The position numbers and the translations under genes were made by a program. A stretch of DNA of 60,987 nt from Promicromonosporaceae bacterium (GTDB lineage Bacteria > Actinomycetota > Actinomycetes > Actinomycetales > Cellulomonadaceae). Position 1 is the first letter of the stretch, and the number at the start of each line of letters is the position of its first letter. The notes below the pieces were generated by a model, which had not been told where the DNA came from, made no database searches, and saw only the letters and a list, made by a program, of their open reading frames with translations. The stretch spans positions 1 to 60,987 of the forward strand of contig WRHK01000021.1 in assembly GCA_009783295.1 (NCBI GenBank), read 5' to 3'. Shown piece after piece: positions 16,080 through 31,192 of this stretch.

Positions 16080-18040
16080 GCACGCCGGACGACGGCGGGG
16101 CGACGCCCCGCACCTGGTCGGCGAGGCAGCAGCGCGACTGGGCGCTGAGGCTCCAGTGGCGCACGCGCGCGCTGGACCCGACGACGGCCCACCGGGCGCC
16201 GAGCGACGAGTCCGCGGCGACCCAGCCGCTGCTCCAGCCCACCTGGTACGTGGGCGACCGCCTGCTGCTCGACCGCGCGGCCCCGCCCGAGGGCGCCGGG
16301 ACGCGCGGCCCGGACGACTGGTTCGAGCGCCTCGTCGAGATTGCCCGCGAGCACGACCTGGATGCTCGGATCGAGCCCGAGACCTACGACGACCTGCACC
16401 TCATGACGGCCGTGGCCGACGAGCTCGGCCTGCGCGACTCGACGCGCGAGCGCCTGCGCCGCGTGTTCGGCACGTCGGTGCTGCTGGCGCCGCGCGCGGT
16501 GGGTCCGCAGCCCGACGCCTGGCTGCTGCGCACCCGTCTGCGCGACCGCGACCGCCACGAGTTCCCCGTGGCCCTCGACCACGTGATCGTGCCCGCGGGC
16601 GGCATCGGCGGCGGGGCGGCCACGCAGCCCCAGCCGCTGGCCGCGACCCAGCCGTTCGTGCACCCGCTGTCGATGACGACCGGGTACAGCATGACCACGG
16701 GCTACCCCATGACCAGCGGGTACTCGATGACGACGGGCTACCCCGTGCAGGCCACCTCGATGACCACGGGCTACCCGGTCACGGGGCTGAGCGAGTACGT
16801 CGTGGCCGGCTGGGGCGGCCGCCAGCCCGTCGCCTGGGTGGGCGCCGAGCCGCGCGGCGACATGCCTGAGGCCGGCGAGAACGAGTTCGCCGGCAAGGAC
16901 GGCGGGCGGCGGCCCGTGGTCGCGCTGCTCGACACCGGCGTGGGGGAGCACCCGTGGTTCTCCGGCGGCGGGTCCCCTGCGCGGCGGGGCGACGTCGTCG
17001 TGCGCGACCCCGAGGTGTTCCGCGGCGACGCGACGAGCGTCGTCGGGGTGCAGCCCAAGCCGCAGTTCGACTACCAGGACCCCGAGCGCGGCGGCGTCTC
17101 GATGAACCCGCTCACCGGGCCGCTCGACCCGGTGGCCGGGCACGGCACGTTCATGGCCGGGCTGGTCCACCAGCTCTGCCCGGACGCCACGATCCTGGCC
17201 CCGCGCGTCTACGGCGGCAGCGGCATCGTTCCGGAGCGCAACCTGCTGCGCTCGCTGCGCCGGCTGCTGCTGCTGCACCTGCGCGGCCTGGCAGGCGTGG
17301 GGGGCTGGGCTCCGGTCGACGTGCTGGTGCTGTCGCTCGGCTACTACCACGAGAGCCCCGCCGACACCTCGTTCGACGCCCCCCTGCGGACGGTGCTCGA
17401 CGAGCTGCGGCACTGGGGCGTGCTGGTGGTGTGCGCGACGGGCAACGACGGCCAGGTCCGCGAGACCTTCCCGGCGGCGTTCGCGCCGAGGACGGACCGC
17501 GACGGCGCCAAGCCGGCCTACGCGCCGGGCTTCCACGAGAAGACGCCCCCGGTGATCGCCGTCGGCGCGCTCAACCCGGACGGGTCCACGGCCCTGTTCA
17601 GCAACGACGGCGAGTGGGTCACGTGCCTGCGCAAGGGCGCGTCGCTGGTCAGCACGGCGCCGCAGACGATCGACGGCGCCGTCGCGCCCACCCGCTACCT
17701 GCCGGAGCTGTTCAGCAAGGGGCACCACCGCTCGACCATCGACCCCGAGGGCTTCCAGGGCGGGTTCGCCGTCTGGAGCGGCACGTCGTTCTCCGCGCCG
17801 GTGCTGGCTGGCGAGCTCGCCGAGCAGGCCCGCCTGCGGTTCGACGGCGCCCACGCGGCGCCCGACGCCGGCCCGGACCACCGCGAGCCGGACGACCCCG
17901 AGGACGCGCCCAACGGTGCCGACTCGCCGCAGGCCCGCGCGGTCTACGACGCCCGGCGGCGCCAGGTGCACCGCGGGTGGCAGGTGCTCCGCACCGTCGT
18001 CGACGTCCCCGGAGAGGGGGCGGGGCCTGCGGCCCGGTGA
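16076..18040 (+). CDS. Cytosolic S8 (subtilisin-like) serine protease with N-terminal domain and SMTTGY-repeat linker
   Basis: A 654-residue protease with no signal peptide or membrane helix, unusual for subtilisins. An N-terminal domain of unknown fold (about 1-195) is joined by a repeat linker (199-234; five SMTTGY-like hexapeptides) to a peptidase S8 domain (about 278-590). The triad is complete: Asp286 (VVALLDTGVG), His356 (GHGTFMAGL), Ser571 (SGTSFSAPV), with oxyanion Asn457 (CATGND). The C-terminal 60 residues are charged and low-complexity. GTG start, coupled to the preceding gene. Next to the sigma factor and CHAT protease it likely acts in a regulated intracellular proteolytic response. 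Targets are unknown. Confidence 0.88.
   Translation: MSTPDDGGATPRTWSARQQRDWALRLQWRTRALDPTTAHRAPSDESAATQPLLQPTWYVGDRLLLDRAAPPEGAGTRGPDDWFERLVEIAREHDLDARIEPETYDDLHLMTAVADELGLRDSTRERLRRVFGTSVLLAPRAVGPQPDAWLLRTRLRDRDRHEFPVALDHVIVPAGGIGGGAATQPQPLAATQPFVHPLSMTTGYSMTTGYPMTSGYSMTTGYPVQATSMTTGYPVTGLSEYVVAGWGGRQPVAWVGAEPRGDMPEAGENEFAGKDGGRRPVVALLDTGVGEHPWFSGGGSPARRGDVVVRDPEVFRGDATSVVGVQPKPQFDYQDPERGGVSMNPLTGPLDPVAGHGTFMAGLVHQLCPDATILAPRVYGGSGIVPERNLLRSLRRLLLLHLRGLAGVGGWAPVDVLVLSLGYYHESPADTSFDAPLRTVLDELRHWGVLVVCATGNDGQVRETFPAAFAPRTDRDGAKPAYAPGFHEKTPPVIAVGALNPDGSTALFSNDGEWVTCLRKGASLVSTAPQTIDGAVAPTRYLPELFSKGHHRSTIDPEGFQGGFAVWSGTSFSAPVLAGELAEQARLRFDGAHAAPDAGPDHREPDDPEDAPNGADSPQARAVYDARRRQVHRGWQVLRTVVDVPGEGAGPAAR
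16670..16780 (+). repeat. In-frame hexapeptide repeats (SMTTGY/PMTSGY) in the S8 protease
   Basis: About 18-base units encode SMTTGY, SMTTGY, PMTSGY, SMTTGY, then PVQAT, then SMTTGY. The codons vary between copies (TCG/AGC, ACG/ACC), so the peptide rather than the DNA seems to be kept. It links the N-terminal domain to the catalytic domain. Confidence 0.85.
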
Positions 18041-18064
18041 CGGTGACCGCGTTGCGGAACGGGC

Positions 18065-18073
18065 GGGTGAAAT
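18065..18073 (+). promoter_or_regulatory. GGGTGAAAT motif upstream of the CHAT gene
   Basis: This nonamer is identical to the one upstream of the island's sigma gene and sits in the only sizeable gap within the island (81 bases). It suggests the CHAT gene has its own promoter responding to the same factor. Function inferred. Confidence 0.35.
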
Positions 18074-18121
18074 CGAGGGATCGCCGGCTCCACGGAGGTC
18101 GTGCGGACGTAACCTCACGAC

Positions 18122-20710
18122 GTGTCCGACGCCCTCGTGCGCGCACGCGCGCTGTACGCGGACGCCCATCGCGCGGACGAGCTCGAACGGTTCGATGAGG
18201 CGATCGCGGGGTTTCGCGCGCTCCTGGACATGCTCGACGCCACGGACTTCGACGACGAACGTCCGGACGCCGGCAAGCTCCGCGTCCGCACGATCCTGGG
18301 CATCGCTCGGGCCCGCTACGAGTCGACGGGCGACCTCGCGGGGGCGATGAGCACCATCGACGAGGCGGAGAAGTGCGCCATCGACGAGGGGCTCGAGACC
18401 GACCGGCTGGCCGCCCAGGGCCAGCGGGGCCTGCTGCTGCTCCGCTCGGGCGACGTCGCCGGCGCGCTCGAGGCGCTGGACGCCATCGCGCCCTCGCCCG
18501 AAGCACCGCCGTCGCGCGACCTCGCGGTCACCCTGCTCAACCGCGGCGTGCTCCACCTCGACTACGGCAGCCCCGAGAACGCCGGCCCCGACCTGCGCGC
18601 CGCCGCGGACGTCGCGTCGCGGGCGGGGGAGCGGAACGTCGAGGCGATGGCCCGCCACAACCTGGGCCTCCTGTCGTTCCTCCAGGGCGACCTGCCCTCG
18701 GCGCTGCGCGAGATGTCGGAGGCCGCACACCTCGGCGACACCCCCCAGCCGGTCGGCCTGCTCGACCGCGCGCGCGTGCTCGCCGACGCAGGGCTGGTCA
18801 CGGACGCCGTCGAGGCCCTGGAGCACGCGGCGGAGCTGCTCGAGGGCGGTTCGGTGCTGGTCCGGGCGGAGGTCGAGCTGACCCTGGCGAGCTGCCTCAT
18901 GGACCTGCGCCAGCCGGAGCGCGCGGCCGCGGCGGCGCGGGCGGCCGCGACGGCGTTCGCCCACGCGGACAACGAGCCGTGGGCGCTGCGCGCCCAGGTG
19001 GTCGAGCTCGAGGCGCTGCTGAGCGCGGACCGGTGGACCCGGACGCGCGCCCCCCGGGCGGAGCTGCGCCGCCGGGCGGCCCGCGCCCGCGACCTGGCCG
19101 CCCACGACGAGCCGCGTGGCGTCGTGGGCCGCATGGTGGTGACCTATCCGGCGCTGCTCGCGGCCGCCGAGTGGTCGGCCATCGCGGGCGACCTCGACGC
19201 CGCCCGCGCGCACCTCTCTGGCGTCCCGGCCGACCTCGGGACGGCGCCGCTGCCGCTCCGCCTCGGGCGTTCCGCCGTCGCCGCCCGGATCGCGTTCGCG
19301 TCCGGCCGCCGCGCCGAGGGCGTCCGCGCGATCCGGCACGGCCAGCGGATGCTCGTGGACCACCGCGGCCTGGGCACGGTCGAGGCGGTCGCCGCCAGCG
19401 GCGTGCACGCGATGCAGCTCAACCTGGTGGACCTCCAGGCTGCCCGCGCCTCGGGGGACGCGGGCGCGATCTTCGACGCCCTCGAGCGCGGCCGGGCCAC
19501 CGCTGCCGGCGCGGCGCGCGTGGTCCCGCCCGACGACCGCGAGCTCGCCGACCTGCTCGAGCAGGCCCGTGCGGCGCACCAGGCCGCGCTCGCCCTCGGC
19601 CCGACGGCCACGCCCGAGGGCCTGCGGGCCAAGCGGGCGCACCTGGTCGATGCTCGCCGCCTGCAGTCGAGGGCGCGCGAGCGGGCCTGGCAGGTCGAGG
19701 GCGCACGCCGCCCGGTCGAGCCCGCCACGGTGCGCATGCTCACGGCGGCGCTGCGCGAGCTCGACGAGTCCGACCGCGGCGCGCCCGTGGTCGCCTCGTA
19801 CGTCTCGATGGGTGGCGAGGTGCTGGCCGTCCGCTCCGACGTCCGAGGCCAGACCCTGCACCGGCTGGCCCAGCGGGACGAGGTGATCGAGCTGGCGCAC
19901 CGGGCGCACGCCGACCTCGCGATCGTCGCGAACGAGCTCATTCCCGCGCCGCTGCGTGCGGCAGCGTCCAGCTCGCTCACGCGCGCCCTCGCCCGGCTCG
20001 ACGACCTCCTGGTCACCCCGCTGGGAGTGGAGCAGGACCTGCTCGTCGCGGCCCGGGGGCGCCTACTCACGCTGCCCTGGTCGTCGGTGCCGTCCCGCGC
20101 CGAGCACAGCACGTGGGTGGCCGACCGCGTCGACCTGCGCCGCGGCCTCGCCGACGCCGGGGTCGGGCGTCCGGGCGGCGTCGTCGTCCTCGCCGGGCCG
20201 GGCACGGACGGCGGGTCGGGGGAGGCCGGCGCCGTGGCCGCGACCTGGGCGGGGGCCCGCCTGCTGACCGACGACGACGCGACGGCCGCCGCCGCCGTCG
20301 ATGCGCTCGGCAAGGCGGCCGTGGTGCACCTCGCTGCGCACGGCGGCCACTCGCGCGACAACGCGCTGTTCTCGTCGCTGCGGCTCGCCGACGGCCCGCT
20401 GTTCGCCCACGAGCTCGACGGCGTCGACCTCACGGGTGCGGTGGTGGTCCTCTCGGCCTGCGAGCTGGGCCTGTCCACGTCCGACGTCGGCGGCGAGGCC
20501 CTCGGCTTCGCGAGCGTGCTGCTGCGTCACGGGGCCCGCGCGGTGGTCGCGGCGGTCGCCCCGCTGCGCGACGACGTCGCCGTCCGCGTCATGCCCCGCC
20601 TGCACGGTGGCCTGCGCGACGGCCTGCCGCCCGGCGCGGCGCTCGCCGCCGCGACCGCCGCGGAGCGGGAGCCCGTCCCGCTCGTCTGCTTCGGCCCGCT
20701 CGTGCTGTGA
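18122..20710 (+). CDS. TPR-CHAT protein (caspase-like cysteine protease)
   Basis: An 862-residue protein. Residues about 1-480 are Ala-rich helical hairpins of TPR type (ALYADAHRADELERFDEAIAGF; GLLLLRSGDVAGALEAL; HNLGLLSFLQGDLPSALREM). Residues about 560-862 form a CHAT domain. The catalytic pair is His740 (VVHLAAHGGHS) and Cys780 (VLSACELGLS), both intact. CHAT domains are separase/caspase-like proteases; TPR-CHAT proteins act as activated proteases in type III-E CRISPR and other conflict systems. No signal peptide or NTPase domain is present. GTG start with no clear ribosome site. It ends the sigma/S8/CHAT island; partners and substrate are unknown. Confidence 0.9.
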   Translation: MSDALVRARALYADAHRADELERFDEAIAGFRALLDMLDATDFDDERPDAGKLRVRTILGIARARYESTGDLAGAMSTIDEAEKCAIDEGLETDRLAAQGQRGLLLLRSGDVAGALEALDAIAPSPEAPPSRDLAVTLLNRGVLHLDYGSPENAGPDLRAAADVASRAGERNVEAMARHNLGLLSFLQGDLPSALREMSEAAHLGDTPQPVGLLDRARVLADAGLVTDAVEALEHAAELLEGGSVLVRAEVELTLASCLMDLRQPERAAAAARAAATAFAHADNEPWALRAQVVELEALLSADRWTRTRAPRAELRRRAARARDLAAHDEPRGVVGRMVVTYPALLAAAEWSAIAGDLDAARAHLSGVPADLGTAPLPLRLGRSAVAARIAFASGRRAEGVRAIRHGQRMLVDHRGLGTVEAVAASGVHAMQLNLVDLQAARASGDAGAIFDALERGRATAAGAARVVPPDDRELADLLEQARAAHQAALALGPTATPEGLRAKRAHLVDARRLQSRARERAWQVEGARRPVEPATVRMLTAALRELDESDRGAPVVASYVSMGGEVLAVRSDVRGQTLHRLAQRDEVIELAHRAHADLAIVANELIPAPLRAAASSSLTRALARLDDLLVTPLGVEQDLLVAARGRLLTLPWSSVPSRAEHSTWVADRVDLRRGLADAGVGRPGGVVVLAGPGTDGGSGEAGAVAATWAGARLLTDDDATAAAAVDALGKAAVVHLAAHGGHSRDNALFSSLRLADGPLFAHELDGVDLTGAVVVLSACELGLSTSDVGGEALGFASVLLRHGARAVVAAVAPLRDDVAVRVMPRLHGGLRDGLPPGAALAAATAAEREPVPLVCFGPLVL

Positions 20711-20730
20711 CGCGGATCGCGCCCCGTCGG

Positions 20731-20760
20731 TTTCGTCTCCCGCGGCACGCCGTGTACGCT
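20731..20760 (+). promoter_or_regulatory. Candidate rplJ promoter
   Basis: TTTCGT or TTCGTC (20731-20737) and TACGCT (20755-20760), 17-18 bases apart, lie about 200 bases before rplJ, at the start of its structured leader. Confidence 0.4.
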
Positions 20761-20764
20761 TCAC

Positions 20765-20910
20765 GGGTAACCCAAGACCGCCGGTCGTCTCCGGCTGCCC
20801 TCCTCGAGGGTGGTCGCTGACCGAAGTCCCGCTGAGATGCGGGGGCCTGCGCAGGTGACACTCGTCAGCTCTTGAGAGCCCCGGTGCGCCTGCGCCGGGG
20901 CTCCTTTCGT
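20765..20910 (+). ncRNA. Candidate L10 (rplJ) leader RNA with attenuator hairpin
   Basis: A roughly 140-base leader between the promoter and rplJ contains several inverted repeats and ends in a perfect 9-base hairpin, GAGCCCCGG (20876-20884) with CCGGGGCTC (20895-20903), followed by CTTTCG. L10(L12)4 binds such leaders in many bacteria to repress rplJL. I judge this by position and structure; I did not match the kink-turn consensus. Confidence 0.5.
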
Positions 20911-20962
20911 TTCCGGGCTTCGCCATCCTGGAGCCGGCGGGACCACCATCGGAAGGATTGCC

Positions 20963-21484
20963 ATGGCGAGGCCGGACAAGGCAGCCGCTGTCGCAGAGGT
21001 CGCGGACAAGTTCCGCGAGTCCAACGCGGCCGTGCTGACCGAGTACCGCGGGCTCACCGTGAAGCAGCTCAAGGAGCTGCGTCGCGCGCTCGGCGGCAAC
21101 GCAACCTACGCCGTGGTGAAGAACACGCTCACCCAGATTGCGGCCAAGGAGGCGGGTGTCGAGGGTCTCGACGCCGACCTCAAGGGCCCGTCCGCCATCG
21201 CGTTCGTGACCGGAGACCCGGTCGAGTCCGCGAAGGCGCTGCGTGACTTCGCCAAGGCCAACCCCGCACTGATCATCAAGGGCGGTGTCCTCGACGGGCG
21301 CGGCCTGACCGCTGCGGAGATCACGAAGCTCGCGGACCTCGAGTCCCGCGAGGTTCTGCTGGCCAAGGCGGCCGGCGCGATGAAGGCAAAGATCAGCCAG
21401 GCTGCCTACGCCTTCACCGCGAAGCCCGCCCAGGTCGCTCGCGTCATCGACGCCCTGCGTCAGAAGCAGGAAGCCGCTGCCTGA
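20963..21484 (+). CDS. rplJ: 50S ribosomal protein L10
   Basis: A 173-residue L10. The N-terminal rRNA-binding domain ([25 protein letters not shown]) and the C-terminal helix that anchors L7/L12 dimers are present. It is the base of the ribosomal stalk. GGAAGG precedes the ATG. It heads rplJ-rplL, here separated from rplKA by the accessory island. Confidence 0.97.
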   Translation: MARPDKAAAVAEVADKFRESNAAVLTEYRGLTVKQLKELRRALGGNATYAVVKNTLTQIAAKEAGVEGLDADLKGPSAIAFVTGDPVESAKALRDFAKANPALIIKGGVLDGRGLTAAEITKLADLESREVLLAKAAGAMKAKISQAAYAFTAKPAQVARVIDALRQKQEAAA

Positions 21485-21572
21485 TCCGCTCCCGCGGATC
21501 GTGCAGCACACCCACAACCCCACGCTTCTGACCGGCGTCCAGCCAAGAAGCTTTGAAGGAAGGAACGCCATC

Positions 21573-21956
21573 ATGGCGAAGCTCACCAACGAGGAGCTCA
21601 TCGAGCAGTTCAAGGGCATGACCCTGATCGAGCTCTCCGACTTCGTGAAGATCTTCGAGGAGACCTTCGACGTCACCGCCGCCGCCCCGGCCGCTGTCGC
21701 CGTGGCCGCCGGCCCGGCCGCCGCCGCCGAGGAGGTCGAGGAGAAGGACGAGTTCGACGTCATCCTCACCGCCGCCGGCGACAAGAAGATCCAGGTCATC
21801 AAGGAGGTGCGCGCGCTCACGTCGCTCGGCCTCAAGGAGGCCAAGGACCTCGTGGACGGCGCCCCCAAGCCCGTTCTCGAGGCCGTCAACAAGGAGACCG
21901 CCGAGAAGGCGAAGGCTCAGCTCGAGGGCGCCGGCGCGACCGTCGAGCTCAAGTGA
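21573..21956 (+). CDS. rplL: 50S ribosomal protein L7/L12
   Basis: A 127-residue L7/L12: an N-terminal dimerisation helix pair, an Ala/Pro-rich hinge (about residues 35-50) and the C-terminal factor-binding domain ([38 protein letters not shown]). The ATG at 21573 has a GAAGGAAGG site. An upstream ATG at 21501 is not used by the family. A strong hairpin follows. Confidence 0.97.
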   Translation: MAKLTNEELIEQFKGMTLIELSDFVKIFEETFDVTAAAPAAVAVAAGPAAAAEEVEEKDEFDVILTAAGDKKIQVIKEVRALTSLGLKEAKDLVDGAPKPVLEAVNKETAEKAKAQLEGAGATVELK

Positions 21957-21995
21957 TCCGTGCGGCCTAGCCGCACCTCACTGACTCACTGACGA

Positions 21996-22031
21996 GGCCC
22001 TGTCCTCCACCCGACGGGTGGGGACAGGGCC
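21996..22031 (+). terminator. Terminator after rplL
   Basis: GGCCCTGTCC (21996-22005) pairs with GGACAGGGCC (22022-22031), and an inner CCACCC/GGGTGG stem closes a GAC loop; TTGTCG follows. This is a strong GC-rich terminator separating rplJL from rpoBC. Confidence 0.8.
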
Positions 22032-22207
22032 TTGTCGTCGCCGGGAGGCGTAGACTTCCCCGCACCGCTGTTCTTGGGCGGCATATGGCGGCCACCGAGA
22101 CAACGCCTCGCACCTCCCGGTCCCAGGGAACCGTGTGATTCGTCGCACAGAACCCCGTACCGACAACGACCGGCCTGGCTTGGCGTCCTTCGGCGTGCCT
22201 GCGCGCG

Positions 22208-22237
22208 TTGGACACGTTTAGTCCGGTCGGCTATGCT
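22208..22237 (+). promoter_or_regulatory. rpoB promoter
   Basis: TTGGAC (22208-22213), an 18-base spacer and TATGCT (22232-22237) make one of the best housekeeping-type promoters in the window. It would give a leader of about 160 bases for rpoBC. Confidence 0.6.
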
Positions 22238-22406
22238 AGCGCTTTGCGCTCGCGTGTGCCCTCGCCGCCATCCCCGAACCCCGTCGGATCCCCGTCTCTG
22301 TCCCCACGTCTCTGTGGGTACGGCTGTGACGTCCGTCGCGCGGAAGGCGGCCCGTTCGGTGCACGAAGCGTACAGCGTGCCATCGAACTGCAGGGAAGGA
22401 CCCCTC

Positions 22407-25907
<3,501 letters not shown>

Positions 25908-25966
25908 TCTCAGCTCAACGCTGACAAAGACAATCTTTCAAGAGCCACAAGGGAAGTAGGAATACC

Positions 25967-29842
<3,876 letters not shown>

Positions 29843-29910
29843 ACCCCACGGGTCTCCTCGCTTCGCTGCGGGGACCCGCGGGGACCCCTAGCTCCGCTGA
29901 TCTCTCTCCC

Positions 29911-29949
29911 GGACGCCCCCGTCACCGCACCGCGGTGGCGGGGGCGTCC
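29911..29949 (+). terminator. Terminator after rpoC
   Basis: GGACGCCCCCG (29911-29921) pairs with CGGGGGCGTCC (29939-29949), with an inner CACCG/CGGTG stem. The hairpin is very stable and has no T tract. Confidence 0.75.
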
Positions 29950-29987
29950 CCCTGCCCGGCGCGCGACGCACCTCACAGCCAGCGGCT

Positions 29988-30016
29988 TTGGTGATCCGCG
30001 GCGGGCCGGGTAGTCT
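29988..30016 (+). promoter_or_regulatory. Promoter for rpsL-rpsG-fusA
   Basis: TTGGTG (29988-29993), a 17-base spacer and TAGTCT (30011-30016). The same TTGGnG/TAGTCT pair appears before rplM, which suggests a common strong ribosomal-promoter form in this organism. Confidence 0.6.
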
Positions 30017-30272
30017 TGACGACCGTGCCCGTGCCGTCGTGCGCGCGCCCTCCGGGGAGCGTCGCGATGTGAGTGCAGGGGCATCCCGAGATCCCGCCCG
30101 ACGGCGTCCTGCCGGACAGCTGCGGCGGGTCCGGGCCATCGAGCCGGTGGTAAGTGGCGCTGCGGTCCCTCCATGAGGACTGCGTGCCGCCTGCTGTCGG
30201 CACGCACAGCCTTATACCCACAGGCGGAGGCCGGCCGGTCTCCGTGAGCTCACAGAAGACGACGGAGACGTA

Positions 30273-30647
30273 GTGCCTACGATCCAGCAGCTCGTCCGCA
30301 AGGGCCGGACCACGAAGCCGGGGAAGTCGAAGACTCCCGCGCTCAAGGGTTCCCCGCAGCGGCGCGGCGTGTGCACCCGTGTGTACACCACCACCCCCAA
30401 GAAGCCGAACTCGGCGCTCCGCAAGGTTGCGCGTGTGAAGCTCTCCTCCGGCATCGAGGTGACCGCGTACATCCCCGGCGTCGGCCACAACCTCCAGGAG
30501 CACTCCATCGTGCTCGTGCGCGGCGGCCGTGTGAAGGACCTCCCGGGTGTCCGTTACAAGATCGTCCGCGGCGCGCTCGACACGCAGGGTGTGAAGAACC
30601 GCAAGCAGGCTCGCAGCCGCTACGGCGCCAAGAAGGAGAAGGCCTGA
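30273..30647 (+). CDS. rpsL: 30S ribosomal protein S12
   Basis: A 124-residue S12. Lys43 (TTTPKKPNS) and Lys88 (GGRVKDLPG) are both wild type, so no S12-based streptomycin resistance is encoded. Its residues near the decoding centre monitor codon-anticodon pairing. GTG start. Its TGA shares one base with the rpsG ATG. Confidence 0.98.
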   Translation: MPTIQQLVRKGRTTKPGKSKTPALKGSPQRRGVCTRVYTTTPKKPNSALRKVARVKLSSGIEVTAYIPGVGHNLQEHSIVLVRGGRVKDLPGVRYKIVRGALDTQGVKNRKQARSRYGAKKEKA

Positions 30648-31117
30648 TGCCTCGTAAGGGTCCGGCCCCCAAGCGGCCGCTCATCGCCGACCCGGTCTAC
30701 GGGTCCCCCGTCGTCACCCAGCTGATCAACAAGATCCTGCTGGACGGCAAGAAGTCCACGGCCGAGGCCATCGTCTACAGCGCCCTCGAGGGCGTTCGTG
30801 CGAAGACCGACCAGGACCCCGTCGTCGTGCTCAAGCGCGCGCTGGAGAACGTCCGCCCGGCCCTCGAGGTCCGCAGCCGCCGCGTCGGTGGCGCGACCTA
30901 CCAGGTCCCGGTCGAGGTGCGCCCCACGCGTTCCACGACGCTGGCCCTGCGCTGGCTGACCGACTTCTCGCGCGCCCGTCGTGAGAAGACGATGACCGAG
31001 CGTCTCATGAACGAGATCCTCGACGCCTCGAACGGCCTCGGTGCCGCGGTCAAGCGCCGCGAGGACATGCACAAGATGGCCGAGTCGAACCGCGCGTTCG
31101 CTCACTACCGCTGGTAA
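30647..31117 (+). CDS. rpsG: 30S ribosomal protein S7
   Basis: A 156-residue S7, normal length, the primary binder of the 16S 3' major domain and usual autoregulator of the str operon. Typical segments are [28 protein letters not shown] and the C-terminal NRAFAHYRW. It overlaps rpsL by one base, so the two are translationally coupled. Confidence 0.98.
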   Translation: MPRKGPAPKRPLIADPVYGSPVVTQLINKILLDGKKSTAEAIVYSALEGVRAKTDQDPVVVLKRALENVRPALEVRSRRVGGATYQVPVEVRPTRSTTLALRWLTDFSRARREKTMTERLMNEILDASNGLGAAVKRREDMHKMAESNRAFAHYRW

Positions 31118-31125
31118 TCGCTCGT

Positions 31126-31157
31126 CGGCCCTGGGGGGTGCACACCCCCCGGGGCCG
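31126..31157 (+). terminator. Hairpin between rpsG and fusA
   Basis: CGGCCC-TGGGGGGTG pairs with CACCCCCC-GGGGCCG in the 75-base gap. There is no T tract. It may tune readthrough into fusA or stabilise the upstream mRNA end; a full stop is unlikely because no promoter is evident before fusA. Confidence 0.45.
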
Positions 31158-31192
31158 CAGGCGTCCCGCCCTCCACAAACAAGGGGAACCCC

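Larger units (their letters stand above)
21957..22406 (+). other. rplL-rpoB intergenic region (450 bases)
   Basis: It holds the rplL terminator (21996-22031) and a good promoter (22208-22237) followed by a roughly 160-base untranslated leader for rpoB. No coding gene is supported here, although the rpoB frame stays open through it. Confidence 0.7.
29843..30272 (+). other. rpoC-rpsL intergenic region (430 bases)
   Basis: It contains the rpoC terminator (29911-29949), a TTGGTG-N17-TAGTCT promoter (29988-30016) and a roughly 250-base leader before rpsL. No conserved coding sequence is seen. Confidence 0.65.

Noticed and set aside
16670-16780. CRISPR-like tandem array
   Set aside because: The units are about 18 bases, in frame, with diverged codons and no spacers. 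They are protein repeats within the S8 protease.
15602-19909. A minus-strand open frame of about 1400 codons antisense to the protease island
   Set aside because: Arg/His/Gly-rich composition, no start context and no domains. The sense strand carries intact catalytic motifs.
14732-20962. Recent mobile element carrying the sigma/S8/CHAT genes
   Set aside because: No transposase, integrase, direct repeats or tRNA target, and composition like the neighbours.
30273-30647. Streptomycin-resistance changes in rpsL
   Set aside because: Lys43 and Lys88 are both wild type.
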